Source: Diprion similis
Taxonomy: Eukaryota > Arthropoda > Insecta > Hymenoptera > Diprionidae
Direction of reading: 5' to 3'
NCBI RefSeq assembly: GCF_021155765.1
Contig: NC_060117.1
Coordinates: forward strand, 1,496,501 to 1,560,500
Length of the DNA: 64,000 nucleotides
In this document: piece after piece, positions 10,278 through 22,437 of the stretch
Layout of the letters: every line of letters begins with the position of its first letter
Position numbering within the stretch: the stretch's first letter is position 1
Notes under the pieces: model-generated
The model's database searches: none
Told to the model about the DNA's origin: nothing
Seen by the model: the letters and a program-made list of their open reading frames with translations, nothing else
Position numbers and translations under genes: made by a program

Positions 10278-12281
10278 CTACATTCTGAGTTCTGCTTCAG
10301 CTTTTTTGTCTACTTTGCTAACAGACCGATCGCCGAGGACGTAGAATCTCAGAGGTTTCATTGCCCATTCGGGGCCAGCACTGTCGATACCGATTCTCGG
10401 GCACTCAACTATTTCGATGACACCAGCGCCGTCGTTTTCTTCGTCATCCTCGATCCACAGTCCCCGCCATTCGCACGCTGAATACTTTGTGTGATCTCTA
10501 CTGAGCGCGAACGCTATGCAAAATTTTGATGGACCGTTGCTGAGCTCGTGTACTTTGAAGTTCTTCTTTGCCAATTTTTTGGCCCCGTCGACGCCTTGCT
10601 TCGGCTTCGAACCCGGTAGTGGCAAATTTCGAAACTCTGTCATCTGGTCCATTCCCTCGATAGGCGCTAGCGCTCTGATTAGCACACCGCTTCCGTCACC
10701 TGGAAAGAGCATACGGTCATTCGAGTGATCAAGACCGGGTGCAGACCGGAATAGATTACGGTTAAACTCACTACATGCTCATCGTCTACTGGAATTTACA
10801 AGAACTCTAAAAAGTCGTTATAGTGGTTCATTGGCTTATGATCAGAACCAATTTTCGCAGGCGAAATTTCTCTGGCTGACGCTAGTGTTATTGAATATAT
10901 AAAACCGAAGGGGCTTTGCGGCCCACTCTGACCCCGCAGACTCGATGCCGATGCGAGGCGCGGATATGACTGTGAGGGGAGTGTCGTCCTTGGACTTGTC
11001 ATTCTCAACCCAGAGTCTCGAGCATTTTGTGATGTCTTTTTCATTGAAGGTTTCTTTGTCGATCTCGAGCGCTGTGCAGAGTTTCGAAGGCCCGTTGCAG
11101 AGCTGGTGCGCCTTTAAAATCCTCAACTTCGACGTCATCACCTTCTCCTTGGATCCCTTTCTAAGCTGCGTATTGCGCAACAGTTCCATGTAGCTGTGAC
11201 CTATCATCGGCTCCAGCGCTCTGATGAAGACCGAAGCTCCTGGCACTGTGGCGGGGAGGATATTAAATATCGAAGACCGAAAAGGGATCTCCGACAGTGA
11301 TTTTTGGCGCAGCGACTCACCTTTGGAGGATATGTTGAAGCAGTGATACATGCCGTACGTCAGATAGACGTAAATTGTTCCAGGCGGCATGTACATAGGG
11401 ACGTTACGGGGGGTGATTTTGTTCCCGTAGGTCTGCGACGCGCGGTCTTCGCCACCAAGATACGACTCCGTCTCGACTATTCTGCCCTTCAAAATAGTGC
11501 CATTCTCCAATCGCCTTACCAGAATCTTCCCTGCGTTTGTACAAATAGTCAGCCAACAGGGGGAATTAGTGTGCTACATTACTGCCTGGTAATAAATATT
11601 GAAGATGACTGTGTAATACCTAGAAGATTTTTCGCCAGCGTCTCACTGGGGACGTCGAAAAATTCGAAACTAAGTCGGTTGGCGGACAAAAGCTGTTCTT
11701 CGGGAGTTGTGGGTGGATCTTGACGCTGTTTTAGTTCGCTTTTCATCATTTCCATATCCACGACTGCCCGCAACGGACGTTTGTTAGATTTTAATTTCTC
11801 TGGTTCCGTTCCTACAGTGAAATTATGGTAAACATCGAGGAATTGTTGCCTGATTTTATGTTAAAAAAATTTTTTTCCTCACCAGCTTTAGGCAGCAGGC
11901 TTCCCAAGTTTAATTTGGCCTTTCCCGTCACCATTCCCAACGTAGTGCTCGTCTCAGATGCAACCTTGCTGACATCAGACTGCAGTGCTGTGCCATTTTC
12001 TGCTTCAAGCTACAAAATCGTGGAATCAGAGCCAGATCTGAGGTATTTATGTTATTGTTATCATCCGACGTAACGCCTGAGTGCAAATATTGAATAGAAA
12101 AATTTTAATTCGCTCATCTTGTGACCAAAAGTTGAACGACGAAGATACATAAGTAGGTGAATTGTTTCACTTTGCGATCGATACTGTAGGAAATTGAGTA
12201 GCTTGTGCGGGCAGTCACCTGTTTTCTATTTCTCACGAGCTTCTGAACTTTGGTGGCGAGTCTCTGTTTCTTTGGGGGCAT
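10278..12281 (-). CDS. MPG: Alkyladenine (3-methyladenine) DNA glycosylase, isoform with distal last exon B
   Basis: This base-excision repair enzyme removes alkylated and deaminated purines in the nucleus. Exons on the minus strand are 12281-12219, 12009-11883, 11811-11620, 11530-11321 and 10699-10278; phases agree and give 337 residues. The shared exons carry a lysine-rich N-terminus (MPPKKQR, likely nuclear targeting). They also carry the catalytic RIVETESYLG motif (Glu149, Tyr151, matching human Glu125 and Tyr127), TPRN, the GTIYVYLTYGMY helix with its DNA-intercalating tyrosine, and FNISSKG. Exon B adds GDGSGVLIRALAP, LSNGPSKFC and EWAMKPLRFY, and ends SVSKVDKKAE as in vertebrate enzymes, so it looks like the ancestral C-terminus. 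The ATG at 12281 is the first in this exon, but the frame is open up to an acceptor near 12396, so an upstream exon is possible. Confidence 0.9.
10842..12281 (-). CDS. MPG: Alkyladenine DNA glycosylase, isoform with proximal last exon A
   Basis: The same four upstream exons can join a second complete last coding exon, 11239-10842, instead of 10699-10278. Both acceptors are preceded by good AG sites (GTGCCAG and CTTTCCAG) and use the same phase, giving 329 residues for this form. Exon A codes for the same half-domain as B: FIRALEP, LCNGPSKLC, APRIGIESAG and EWAAKPLRFY. It has lost the GDG after ISSK and ends in an unrelated tail. All recognisable active-site residues of the C-terminal half are kept, so both exons look functional. 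The intron before exon A (11320-11240) is 81 nt, in frame and stop-free. No AATAAA is visible between A and B, so whether A has its own 3' end or is part of a longer transcript is open. Confidence 0.8.
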
Positions 12282-15200
12282 GTCGCTCGTACCAGTTGAT
12301 AATATTGACTGATCCGGATTCCTTGACGAGCAATTTGTATCGCTAGAGTCTATTACCGTTGCTTCCTGAGTAGAGGACAAACCAGTCGCAGACCTCTGAA
12401 AGACGAGGCGACACGTATCTGTAATATATCGTAGTAGAATCGATTAATTTTGAGTGAAGAGTGAACAAAACAGAAGGAGAGAGAAGTATAAGTGTTTTTC
12501 ATTTTTTCTCTGTCTTTGTGTTCGCGCCGTTTTTATTTGGTATTATATAATTTTTCTTATTATCATCATCATATTATTACTTCTAAGGGTCGGATAACAA
12601 AAAAAAAAAATTGAAAACCAATAATACATTTGAGTTTCGAAACTGTGTTTATCGCCTAACGTAACCTATTCTAACCTCTTTCTTATAATTCAAGAATTCT
12701 CATCCGTTAGTTCTTGTACTCTTTGCTGTTATAACCATAACCACGATTCATTGTCATCTGCTGTCTTCTGTCAATTTTTCGTCTTTTGAATGTGATCGTT
12801 TGTGCAAATCACTTGCGAATGAATGAATGAATGAATGAATGAATGGACTAGTTATGGTCTTTACCGCTAGGGGCATTCGCGGAATTTGTACTACTCTACA
12901 GGTGCATGGGAACAGGTGCATAGACAAATGGAGCCGGTGCAGTAGCAAGTGCTAATCCTGTTAGTGGAAATACTGGAAATTAATTGAATTAGCACAGGTG
13001 CATTATGGCTGCATCGGAGCACGTGGTATGTATACCATGTATGAACGCCTGTGCCAGAGGTTTCAGGCTATCGAACATGCTGCTGAGTGTGTTGGGTTGC
13101 CTTTCAAAAGCGCATCAGGCGTATCGCACGATACAAGTCTGGTTATAAAAGTTTGACTGAATTGAACGAAAAAAAGTAAGCAAATCAAAACTAATGCAGG
13201 ATACTTCAGTTTGTTAGCGAGTAAAGGGATCGAAGATTCCGATGGAAATATAAAAATTGTTAACGATTCTTAGAAAGCAGTTCTAGTTTTGTAACGTACA
13301 GCTTCATACTATGGGTTCGGAGTTTAAAAAAATACTAATATTTAATATATAACATGTAAGGTAATACAATCCGCGTAATTTATGCTATCGAAAATTATCC
13401 TGCGACTAATGACATCTTGAGTCTTCAATATTTTGATTAAATTCGAAGCCTTGTGGAGTAAGTTCAACTTACCGATAAGTCTCAAACTCCTTGTTCCAAC
13501 ATTTCGCGAACTGATCAGGAATTTTGGCAACAGCATGACGATAATTTTTCTTCTTTGATCATGTGTTGAATTCAACGATATTTGTACGTCTCTTGTGCAC
13601 ACAAACGTCAGAATATGATGATATTAATCTCGAATATAAGCGAGGCGTTGATCAAATGTCTCAATCACTATACCTATGACAAATTCATAGTGACCAACTT
13701 CACATAAGTTTACTTAAATATTGACTAACAATAAGAAATGGAACACCTTAATTATTATTACATATTTTATTACAACATTCTGTTTCTTTTAATTTATTGC
13801 AAATCGTCGGAAAAACGATGGACAAGGTTCGGTATCATATTCAGAACGTGTCTATTCGGCACAGTAAATGTCGGGGTACGGTTAGGGTTCATCTTCATCT
13901 TGTTTCACCTGTCTCAAAATCGTAAAATAGGATGCTGCAGAGCTGAGTACCTGCGGATAACGAGGGAGGAGGATTAATTATTTCATTCCGCTTCAATTGT
14001 CAAAGCTGCACATGTAACTGGATCATAAATATTGCGTAAGGATTCGAACTTGTCCGAATGTTTCCATGTTCATTATCTGAAGGTTGGCAGCAGTGAGTTA
14101 GCAGCACTTCTGCGATCTCTCTATGGTGAGTTGAAGGTCCAGTTGAAGACTGACCGAAAGTTGGTGCCAGGGAAAATCGTGGAAAATGGTTTCGCCGATG
14201 CTCCCGCTTTCACGGGCCAGAACCTCGCCCGCCGTGCAGTAGAAGAATAATTCAATCGATGTGCTGCAGAAGAAATTGGTAAACCTATAATTAGGGACAT
14301 CCACGAAAACTTCAACTGAGAGAAAAACGTAATTGAATGAACAAAATGTCCGTTCACGGGCGATGAAATGAATATTTATTTGTGTCAATTCAAGATCTGT
14401 TGGTCCATAAAAATTTTTGGTTGATTTAAATAGTCTAAAATGATAACTGATAACTATAAACCTTTCTCTCAGTCTGTCCTCGAAGTCGGCCATTTTGTCG
14501 TTCCCGATTTTGATAAAAATTGGCTCTGTTCTATAGGCTGAGGGGTTTTGGAGAAAAAGAAAAACAGAATCGGGTCACTTTTCTCGGCAAATTTTTATCG
14601 AAAAATTTCAGACTTTTCAGGTATTTGACAATTTTTCAGAGATGCCTGATGCTACGAATGGAATCCTTCTATGTCCACCAGCATTCACTGCTTGACGTCT
14701 TGCTCGTGGGCGAATAAGTATTCGACGTCGAAACAATAAGGCTGTTTTCTCGTAAAAAATTTCGTACATGAAATAATCGTTACAGTTGTAAAAAAAAATT
14801 TGTTTGCTTTTTAACGAAAGGCGAGAAAGAATTTCAATTTCGTTTTTTATTTCACTGCCAATTTTCATCTAATTTTCATGTTTTTAATCAAATGTTACAC
14901 CATTTTAATCTATGTGTAAATCAGCACATTAATCCAATCTTGAAATACGTAAGGACGTAACATTGTTATTGTTATTTTCGATTAGCTTTACCACTGAGTT
15001 ATTATCGGCATACTTTTCACGCATCTCACTTCAAGTCTACAAATCGATTTTGCTTTACCGAACTTGACACGAATGACATTATATGTATGGATGCTACGTC
15101 AAAATCATGCGCTCTGCATTATTATGCTCCTGAAACTTGGATAAACTTGACGGATCGTCACTAAATTTTTTTTTTATAATAGTTTGACGACAGAAGTGAA

Positions 15201-15285
15201 AGATAATTTTAGAAGAATATGGTCAATTCATATTAGTTGATGATAATTGTTTAACTCAGAGTATTTGTGAATTTTTTCTACGGGC
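12282..15285. other. Intergenic region between MPG and the Dpy-30 gene
   Basis: 12282-12400 may include extra 5' coding sequence of the MPG gene. A (GAAT)n microsatellite lies at about 12814-12845. A frame at about 14090-14250 (+) is locally GC-richer and protein-like but has no ATG. The remainder is AT-rich with no recognised gene. A block near 14480-14620 containing GGCCATTTTGTCG looks like dispersed repeat DNA. Confidence 0.45.
14085..14250 (+). pseudogene. Protein-like ORF fragment of unknown origin, no start codon
   Basis: The plus frame over about 55 codons up to TAA at 14250 has normal amino-acid composition and is locally richer in GC than its surroundings. It has no ATG; the reading frame opens from a TTG at 14032. 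A possible acceptor (TTGGCAG) lies at about 14091. The opposite strand is also open for 131 codons from an ATG at 14493. It could be an exon remnant, a gene fragment or a repeat. I do not recognise it. Confidence 0.2.
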
Positions 15286-16542
15286 ATGGCAGCTGGAATT
15301 AATAAAGCTCCCCGGGTTCAGGAGCATTCCAAAAATCATCTTGAAACCAACTCCAGGTTAAGAAATCCCCTCAATGTCGTTGTGGAGAAAGTTGGGAAGA
15401 CGCGAGCCAGAGTTCACGGGGATGTGAGGTAGGTATTTGAATGAAATTTTTATCATTAAAACATCTCGGAATTGAGTCGCCGTGATTACTAAGCATTGAG
15501 CATTTCATTGCATGCTCATGATTTTACTTGCAGTGTCGAAAGCCTGAAGGAATTGTTGATGTCATCGCTGTCGCTCTTGCCAAATGCGAAGCAGGCTGAT
15601 GCCCGTGGAGATTTGGAAAATTCCGCGACTGACGAAGGAGGAAAATTGTCGGCTGAGTCCAACGGCGGGAAAGCGAGACAAATCGAGGGTGACGGAGGGC
15701 TCGATTTTTCTTCGAAGGATGCGTATCGACGATACGGAAAAAGGAAAGACGCCTCCGAAGCTGCGGTGAAAAGGAAAATGAAAACCGAGGGGAAATCTCG
15801 GAGGGGGAAATTCTCCGGAGGACGATCCAACAAGCGTCGAGGATATAACGGGGAAGACGATGACGCTGTGGAAGCTGAAGGACTCGAAGCGGACGAGCAA
15901 GGAGCCGTCGAAAGCCTTCCGAGTTGCTTGAGCATCTCTGGTGAGAAAATCTAGTTCCTTTTTAAAAACTTACTAAAGACTTCTTGCGTCTCAAGCTATG
16001 CGGGAAAAATTAAGGAAATTTTAGCTCCAACGATTTTCAAACTTGAGCGATCATGAATACAAATTGTTTTTCTCTTACTCTTCCGGTTACGTCGTTGCAG
16101 CAGCCGGAAGTGAAGAATTACCGCTTTCGCACGACGGTCGTTGGCTGCGTAGACACTTCAAGAAGCCGTTGACACGCGCTTTGAGAGATATAGCGAATAA
16201 AAAACCAGCCGATCCTGTCGACTACCTCGCATTTTGGCTCAGGAAATATCGCAGCAACGAGGAACACTGGCAACGGAAACAGCAGTTTGAAAACGAGCTG
16301 CGTAGTTTGAGAATTGAGCCGACGATCCAGCAGGAGGTCCGACAGAGAGATAATATTTACATGAAAAAACAGCAAGTTGTTTATCGCATATTTTTTACTT
16401 TCTTTCTTTTCCAATTTATTCGCATTCTTAGGAACCCATCGAAGACCTGGAGGTGGAGTATTCAGTAGGAGAAGAAGGCGGTGGGAATGCTGACTGGAAT
16501 TACCAAAATTATCATCCTACAACTCCAAATCTAGATCCGTAA
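15286..16542 (+). CDS. Dpy-30 motif-containing protein (DYDC-like)
   Basis: Four exons (15286-15428, 15534-15940, 16101-16375, 16432-16542) join in phase to give 311 residues. Residues about 198-233 match a Dpy-30 motif: a basic WLRRHFKKPLTRALRDIA stretch followed by KPADPVDYLAFWLRKY. That is the dimerising helix pair found in DPY30, DYDC1/2 and radial-spoke-associated proteins. In DYDC1 the equivalent is DPIEYLALWIYKYK. The motif is followed by a Glu/Gln-rich helix. The N-terminal 180 residues are basic, Lys/Arg/Gly-rich and probably disordered. It is longer than DPY30 itself (about 100 residues) and lacks any kinase domain, so a DYDC-like axonemal or adaptor role is likelier than a histone-methyltransferase subunit; that role is inferred. 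The start has G at -3 (GGCATGG). AATAAA at 16662-16667 is a likely poly(A) signal. Confidence 0.75.
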
Positions 16543-16661
16543 GAGAAGAACAATTTATTATTTGGTTTTATTGCGTAAGCAAGTGGACCAAGGAAACGAA
16601 TGACTATTCCGTTATTTCTTTTGAAACATTTATTTCATTATAAACTCGATTTAAAGAAGGT

Positions 16662-16667
16662 AATAAA
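16662..16667 (+). terminator. Poly(A) signal AATAAA of the Dpy-30 motif gene
   Basis: A canonical hexamer lies 120 nt after the TAA stop at 16542, a usual distance for a short 3'UTR. Confidence 0.5.
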
Positions 16668-17500
16668 TTAGTAAGATCCACCTATGCGAAGACGGCTGAT
16701 AGTGCTTCAAAGAGATTCAATGATTTTCGATCAGATGTGAAGCAATGATTTTTATTCGACCAAATCATGAATCTCGGGAAAAAAATGTGGATAACAACAT
16801 TGCGGTTATCATACGTTCATAACCAACGATTTAAAATTAAATTGGTACGATTTAAACTACTTCTTCTAGGCGTCCGAAAAAAACGAAACCTAATTTCAAC
16901 GTAAGATCAACGTCGTCGCCGATGATCAGATAATTCCGCTGACACATCTGCGATTCCGGTTGCCGCTGACAGGCGTCAGTTCGGCTTAAAAGAAGACTAT
17001 GATCGCCTGCGATTAAAAAACCCCATCGCACGCATGCGTTCCCAGTTGCCGAAATCAGGGGCAAGTCATGCACACACGTAGCTTCTAGACGAAGACAGAG
17101 ATGGCGCCACAAGCGAGGCGTCCGTTAATCCGCGAGTCGCAAACCAGCCGCGGCGCAGATTCAACTCGAGCCGGGGATGCCGGTGCGGTTATGAGAGGGT
17201 GGGTTTAACTCCGCTTTCCACCCCACCTGTATTCCTCGCAAAATTTCGTCGAACCTCGTAGGTTTCCGTGTGCGAAAAAGTTGGCTCATGCGTGGGAAAG
17301 GTGTCAACTCACAGTGTGCCGCGCGCAGTCGCCGAGAAAGGATATTATGAGGCGTTCGCAGCTGTGCGGGTAGAAAATCGCACCCCATCGTTCTATAAGA
17401 ATTCTATCTGTCCGTGAAATAAATACGAGGTATCGCGAAAGGGGTTGCCGCGTTCGAGCCGAGGTGAAAACTCGGCGTATCGTCGCGCGTGTCAATCAAT
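16668..17500. other. Intergenic DNA, rising in GC toward the promoter
   Basis: There is no convincing gene. From about 16900 the sequence becomes GC-rich. Minus-strand frames here start with GTG or lack homologues and are probably by-products of composition. Confidence 0.4.
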
Positions 17501-18261
17501 CGGCAAGTCGCGACTGGTCAACAGAGGCCACCTCGCTCTGCCCCAATTCAACCCCCGACCTCGGGACGCTGTGCGGAAAGGAAAGCAAAGACTTTCAAGG
17601 GTGAAAGCCGAGGCGGAAAACTAGGCCATTCGGATCTCTAGCAAACACTCGCCGCGTGTGCGACTCACTCGGAGCGACAGCCAGCGAGTCCGAAGTGCAG
17701 TGAGACAAGTGACAGGCTGGCGGACAGGTGAAAATTATTGACGCGAGGCTCGCGGCGGCCATGTTCTCGGCCTAGTTTGGGGGCCGGAGGCGAGATGTCG
17801 GGCGGGTCGTCGGGCGGCGGAAATCGCGTAGTTACGCTACCCTCGGCGGCGGCAGCAACGCGGAGGATGCTTGACCTGATGCCAGGGCGCGAGTCCCGCC
17901 TCGAAAAAGGCGCAGCAGCGAAACGGCGAGCGTGAATCCGCGCGGTTGATTCTCTTTTGTTTTCGAGGGCGGCTGACCCAGTGACGCGTCTGGTGTTCGC
18001 GAGAAAAACATCCCCCTCCCCCTGATCGGCGCCATCTTGCCTCCGCGTGCTTCCGTGCTTTAGGAACACGCAGAATTCCGAATTCCGAATTCCTAATTCC
18101 GATTTCCGATTTCCGCGCGTCTACGCGTGTCCGGCCGATCGCATCGTCTCGTTGCCAACTTCAGCATCCCCGCCAGTCTCACGGCGTCCCGCCCTCGCGA
18201 TATTCGTACATACATACCTACGTGCAACATACGTACGATCGATAGTGCGATCAAGAATTAA
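17500..18261 (+). promoter_or_regulatory. GC-rich promoter and 5'UTR of the large plus-strand gene
   Basis: This is one of the most CpG-rich stretches of the window, and it ends at an ATG exon with a perfect donor. The presumed leader holds several upstream ORFs: a five-codon one at 17761-17775 and a 46-residue one at 17795-17935 starting MSGGSS. A short tandem of AATTCCG-like units lies at about 18072-18115. An in-frame TAA directly precedes the ATG at 18262. Position of the transcription start was not determined. Confidence 0.45.
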
Positions 18262-19308
18262 ATGCCCGTAAGTTTTAACGCGTGGATACTTATGTCGTCG
18301 GTACTCCTGTTGATTATCGCCTGCGGTGTGAAAATAATCAAGGAAACGAATAGGTAGATGAATAGATATAGAATAGTTACGTATAGATGGATAGATTGAT
18401 CGAAACTGTGCGCGAGCGAAGGTTCAACAATAGATCTGAAGTTACCCGAAGTTGTTGTTGTTGTCATTTGTTCGTTAGAAAAACAGCGCGGAAACCGGAT
18501 ACGTAAACAGAAATGTCGATGTGAAGATGGAGATTCGATGCCGATGCTCCGCGGTATCATTCTTATTGTAGAATGACGAGGAAGAGGAGGAGGAGACGGA
18601 TGATGGATGATTAGGTATATACTTAAACTTGAGCGCGGAGACGGAGAGTGAGAGAGACAAAATAGTTTTTCGAAAGCGTTAATATTCGACGTAGGAACAC
18701 GTCTGCGAGTATAAAACGATCGTATTCTTTTGTGCATGGCAACAAGGCTGAATCGACGTTTTAAACTGATCGCTAGTTTCTTTTTTTAAATTCAACCGTT
18801 TCATTTCTCTCTCTCTCTTTCTCTTTCTCTCACCCTTTCTCTATAAATCACGTGCTTTAGCGCATTTCATTTTCCGTTCAAATATTTTGTTCTCTTTCAA
18901 CTCCCTCGTTTGCGTAGTTTCGTTTTCTTAACCGTTCGTTTCTTCGAAACAAAGCACGATCGAACGAAAAACAAACATCTCTCTTATGAAGAAATTTTTG
19001 TTCACATTAAAAAAAAAAAAAAAACAAACGAAAAACAACAAAAATAACAGAAAGGAATTAGGAAAAAGATGAAGAAATTAAGTGCGAAAGAGAACAGTAA
19101 AGATGAAAGAATAACGTTCTGTAATTTTTATAGATACATATTTGCACAGTTGGTGCGAATCGTTGCCTCGTATTTAAACTGCGATGATAAAATAGGACAA
19201 AAATATCAATTTTTCTTTTTCACACAAATATATTTCACGCGTATGTATATATATCTGACCTAAGTGGTAGAAAGAAAAAAAAACAAAAACAAATCTGTAT
19301 CGTTGTGA

Positions 19309-19350
<42 letters not shown>

Positions 19351-21261
19351 GAATTTGTGGGGTGACAAAGCTGTTTCTGTGCAGAGTGAAGGTGAAATGA
19401 ATAATAACAATAACAACAATAACAACGACAACAAAAACAATAATAATAATCGTAACAACAACAACAACAATCATACCGAGAGTAATTTTAGGCAACGATG
19501 ATTCTCTTCGTCGATTTTAGTTTCGTGTAGTGCTGGTGGTGTTGGTGGTGGTGGTGGTGGTGGTTGGTGCTGGTGGTGGTGGTGGTGGTGGTGCCACTTT
19601 GGATAAGGATAATAAGGATAAAAAGGATTATATCGCACTTCTACCTACGCTACTTTGATCGCCACCTTCTGCAGGATACACACGCAGCAGGCTCCGACCT
19701 TATTCGCAACTTCTTACGCCTCGTTTTTCACACCTGAGAGAGAAGGTAAGTCGCGTATATATATATATATATATTATAAGAGAGCTGTGATATTATTAGA
19801 GAATTAATTAGACTTAAGTTTTAGTAACGTTTTCAAAACGTAAATTATTATCGACACTTTTACACTTTCGGGATTATTGACGAGAAAAGTTGAGGAAATT
19901 TTTCAGGTAAATCCAAGAGATATAATGATTTATAACGAGTTGTTTCTTTTTTTTTTTTTTTGTTTTTCTTTCTATTTTTAAATTTTTTGTGAACAAAGTT
20001 TTTCACATTGCGAATAATGTGTATACCTATATATGTATATATGTATGGATATATATTTATTTATATCATGAATGCCATAAATAACGGAAAAAAAAACGAT
20101 CGTGGATGTTAAATTCTCAAGTCATTGTGATATTTATGCTTTAAGTTTGAAAAATTTGCTATGTATATTGTATATATATTGCTATATATATATATATATA
20201 TATATAAATGTATATATATTAGACTGTATCAAAAAATTTGACTTTTTTTTTTTTTAATGGTACACTGAAAATATTGTTCAAGGTGACGAAAAAGAAATAC
20301 CATAAAAATTTCAGATTTTAATATCGATATTTAGAGGTGCCTCGTTGCGATTTTCTACTTTCCATAAGAATAACATGGCAAAAATGGTTCTTGCTCCTTG
20401 CCATTTTTATAACTAGATAACGACGCGTCGTACAGAAAATTCAAAAACATGTTTTTGTAGGAAATTGAACGTTCTACAAAAAAGATTTCTTGTCATTTTA
20501 AGATAAATCTACTCCTGAAACAGTTATTTGAGGTCCTTTGCTGATGTTTGACCTGAAATAACTTTTGAAGGAGTAGACTTATCGTAAAATGACAAAAGAC
20601 TTTTTTTGTAGAACGTTCAATTTCCTACAAGAACATGTTTATGAATTTTCTGTACGACGCGTCGTTATCTAGTTATAAAAATCGCAAGGAGCAAGAACCA
20701 TTTTTGCCATGTTATTCTTATGGAAAGTAGAAAATCGCGACGAGGCACCTATAAATATCAATATTAAAATCTGAAATTTTTATGCTATTTCTTTTTCGTC
20801 ATCTTGAACAATATTTTCAGTATCCCATTAAAAAAATAAATAGTCAATTTTTTTGATACAGTCTAATATATGTATATGTATATATTGTCGCCGTATTATT
20901 ATAAATCGCTACCGCGATTTTTTTTGTTGTGTTACTTATTTACTTTGTTTTGTTTTTTTCGTAAAATTGTGTGCGAATTATTCCTCGACTGTGAGTAAAA
21001 GACAAAAAGAAAAAAAAAAAAAAATATCTGCGGAAAACTATGATACTCGGGAAGGTTAAAAATCGGATTTCGTTGTTGTTGTTTTATTCTTTGCTTTTTT
21101 TTGTTTTTTTTTTTTTATTTTTTTACGATTAAACTCAATCTATCTCTTAAGCCGAGCTTATTTCATTTTTTAAAGTCTCCTAATTTCGAATGAACAAATA
21201 TTTTCTCATCAAGTGGACGAATAATATATGCAACACGGGTTTTAATAAATAAATAATATGT

Positions 21262-21302
<41 letters not shown>

Positions 21303-22024
21303 TATATATAATACACGCACTTTGCTCCGCTTAATTGAATTAATTACTCACCTCTCGTCTCGTCTCGTCTCGTCTCGACTCGTTTTGTCTTCATCTTCAT
21401 CCTCGTCTTCGTCTTCGTCTTCGTCTTCGTCCTCGTCACCTTGATCTTTTGCTGCACGAGTGATATAATTTATAAGGCAAACTTTGAGCCCCGCTGCACT
21501 CAGCTAGCAAGCAAAAGCAGACAAGAGTAGATTAGCTGTGTGTGTGTGCGTGTGCGTGTGTCACGTCACATTACAATTTCGCACTGTATTATATACTTTC
21601 GATAGTTGTGTGTGTGTGTGTGTGTGTATATAAAAGATTTTTCCCAGCTGCACACACAGTTTTCTCTCATTAACGAGAGCAAAGCAAACGCTAAATCCTG
21701 ATTACACGATCATTTTTTTAATCAGCAATTTATACAATAAATCAACAAATTTCTCTTCAAATTTTTTTTGAAGAATTTGAATTTATTGAAAAATTTAAAA
21801 ATTATCGAAGAAAAAAGAAAAACAGCAATTATAATCGATCTTTAAATTTTCACAACGCGTGTTGCGTTTTTTTTTTTTTTTTTTTTTTATATCCGTTTTC
21901 CTGCTGTAACAGTTTAAATTTTTCTTTTCTTACGTACGACTTTCGTTAGTCTGTTTCTCCCTTTTTCTCTTCTTATCGCATCATCTCCCCCCTCTTTTCT
22001 CCTCTCGATGATCATATCTCTTCT

Positions 22025-22062
<38 letters not shown>

Positions 22063-22251
22063 ACGTTGAAATATTATTACAAGTATTATTACTAATTATA
22101 ATATAAAACGTTAAATTTTTGCGCCGCGCGTTTCAAGAGAAAATTACTTTACAGTATAGAAATGAAGAAGAGAGAGAGGAAAAAAAATAAATTAAAAATA
22201 AATAAATAATTCCTCTCGCTCATAGTCTGTTCAATAATTGATCCTGTGTGT

Positions 22252-22284
<33 letters not shown>

Positions 22285-22400
22285 AAGAAATCGGGAGAGA
22301 AAAGAGAGAAGAGGAGAGGAAGCAGAAAGTTTGCTCAGCCGCCGACGGTGGTATTGATCCTCCTTGTTTTCGACCCCTCGACCCTCTGCAACTCTCTCTT

Positions 22401-22437
<37 letters not shown>

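Noticed and set aside
16852..17112. 86-codon minus frame
   Set aside because: Starts at GTG, ends without splice context, unrecognised; likely chance in GC-rich DNA.
21352..21437. Minus-strand Asp/Glu run that could be an acidic domain
   Set aside because: Pure pentamer and hexamer microsatellite with no extended open frame.
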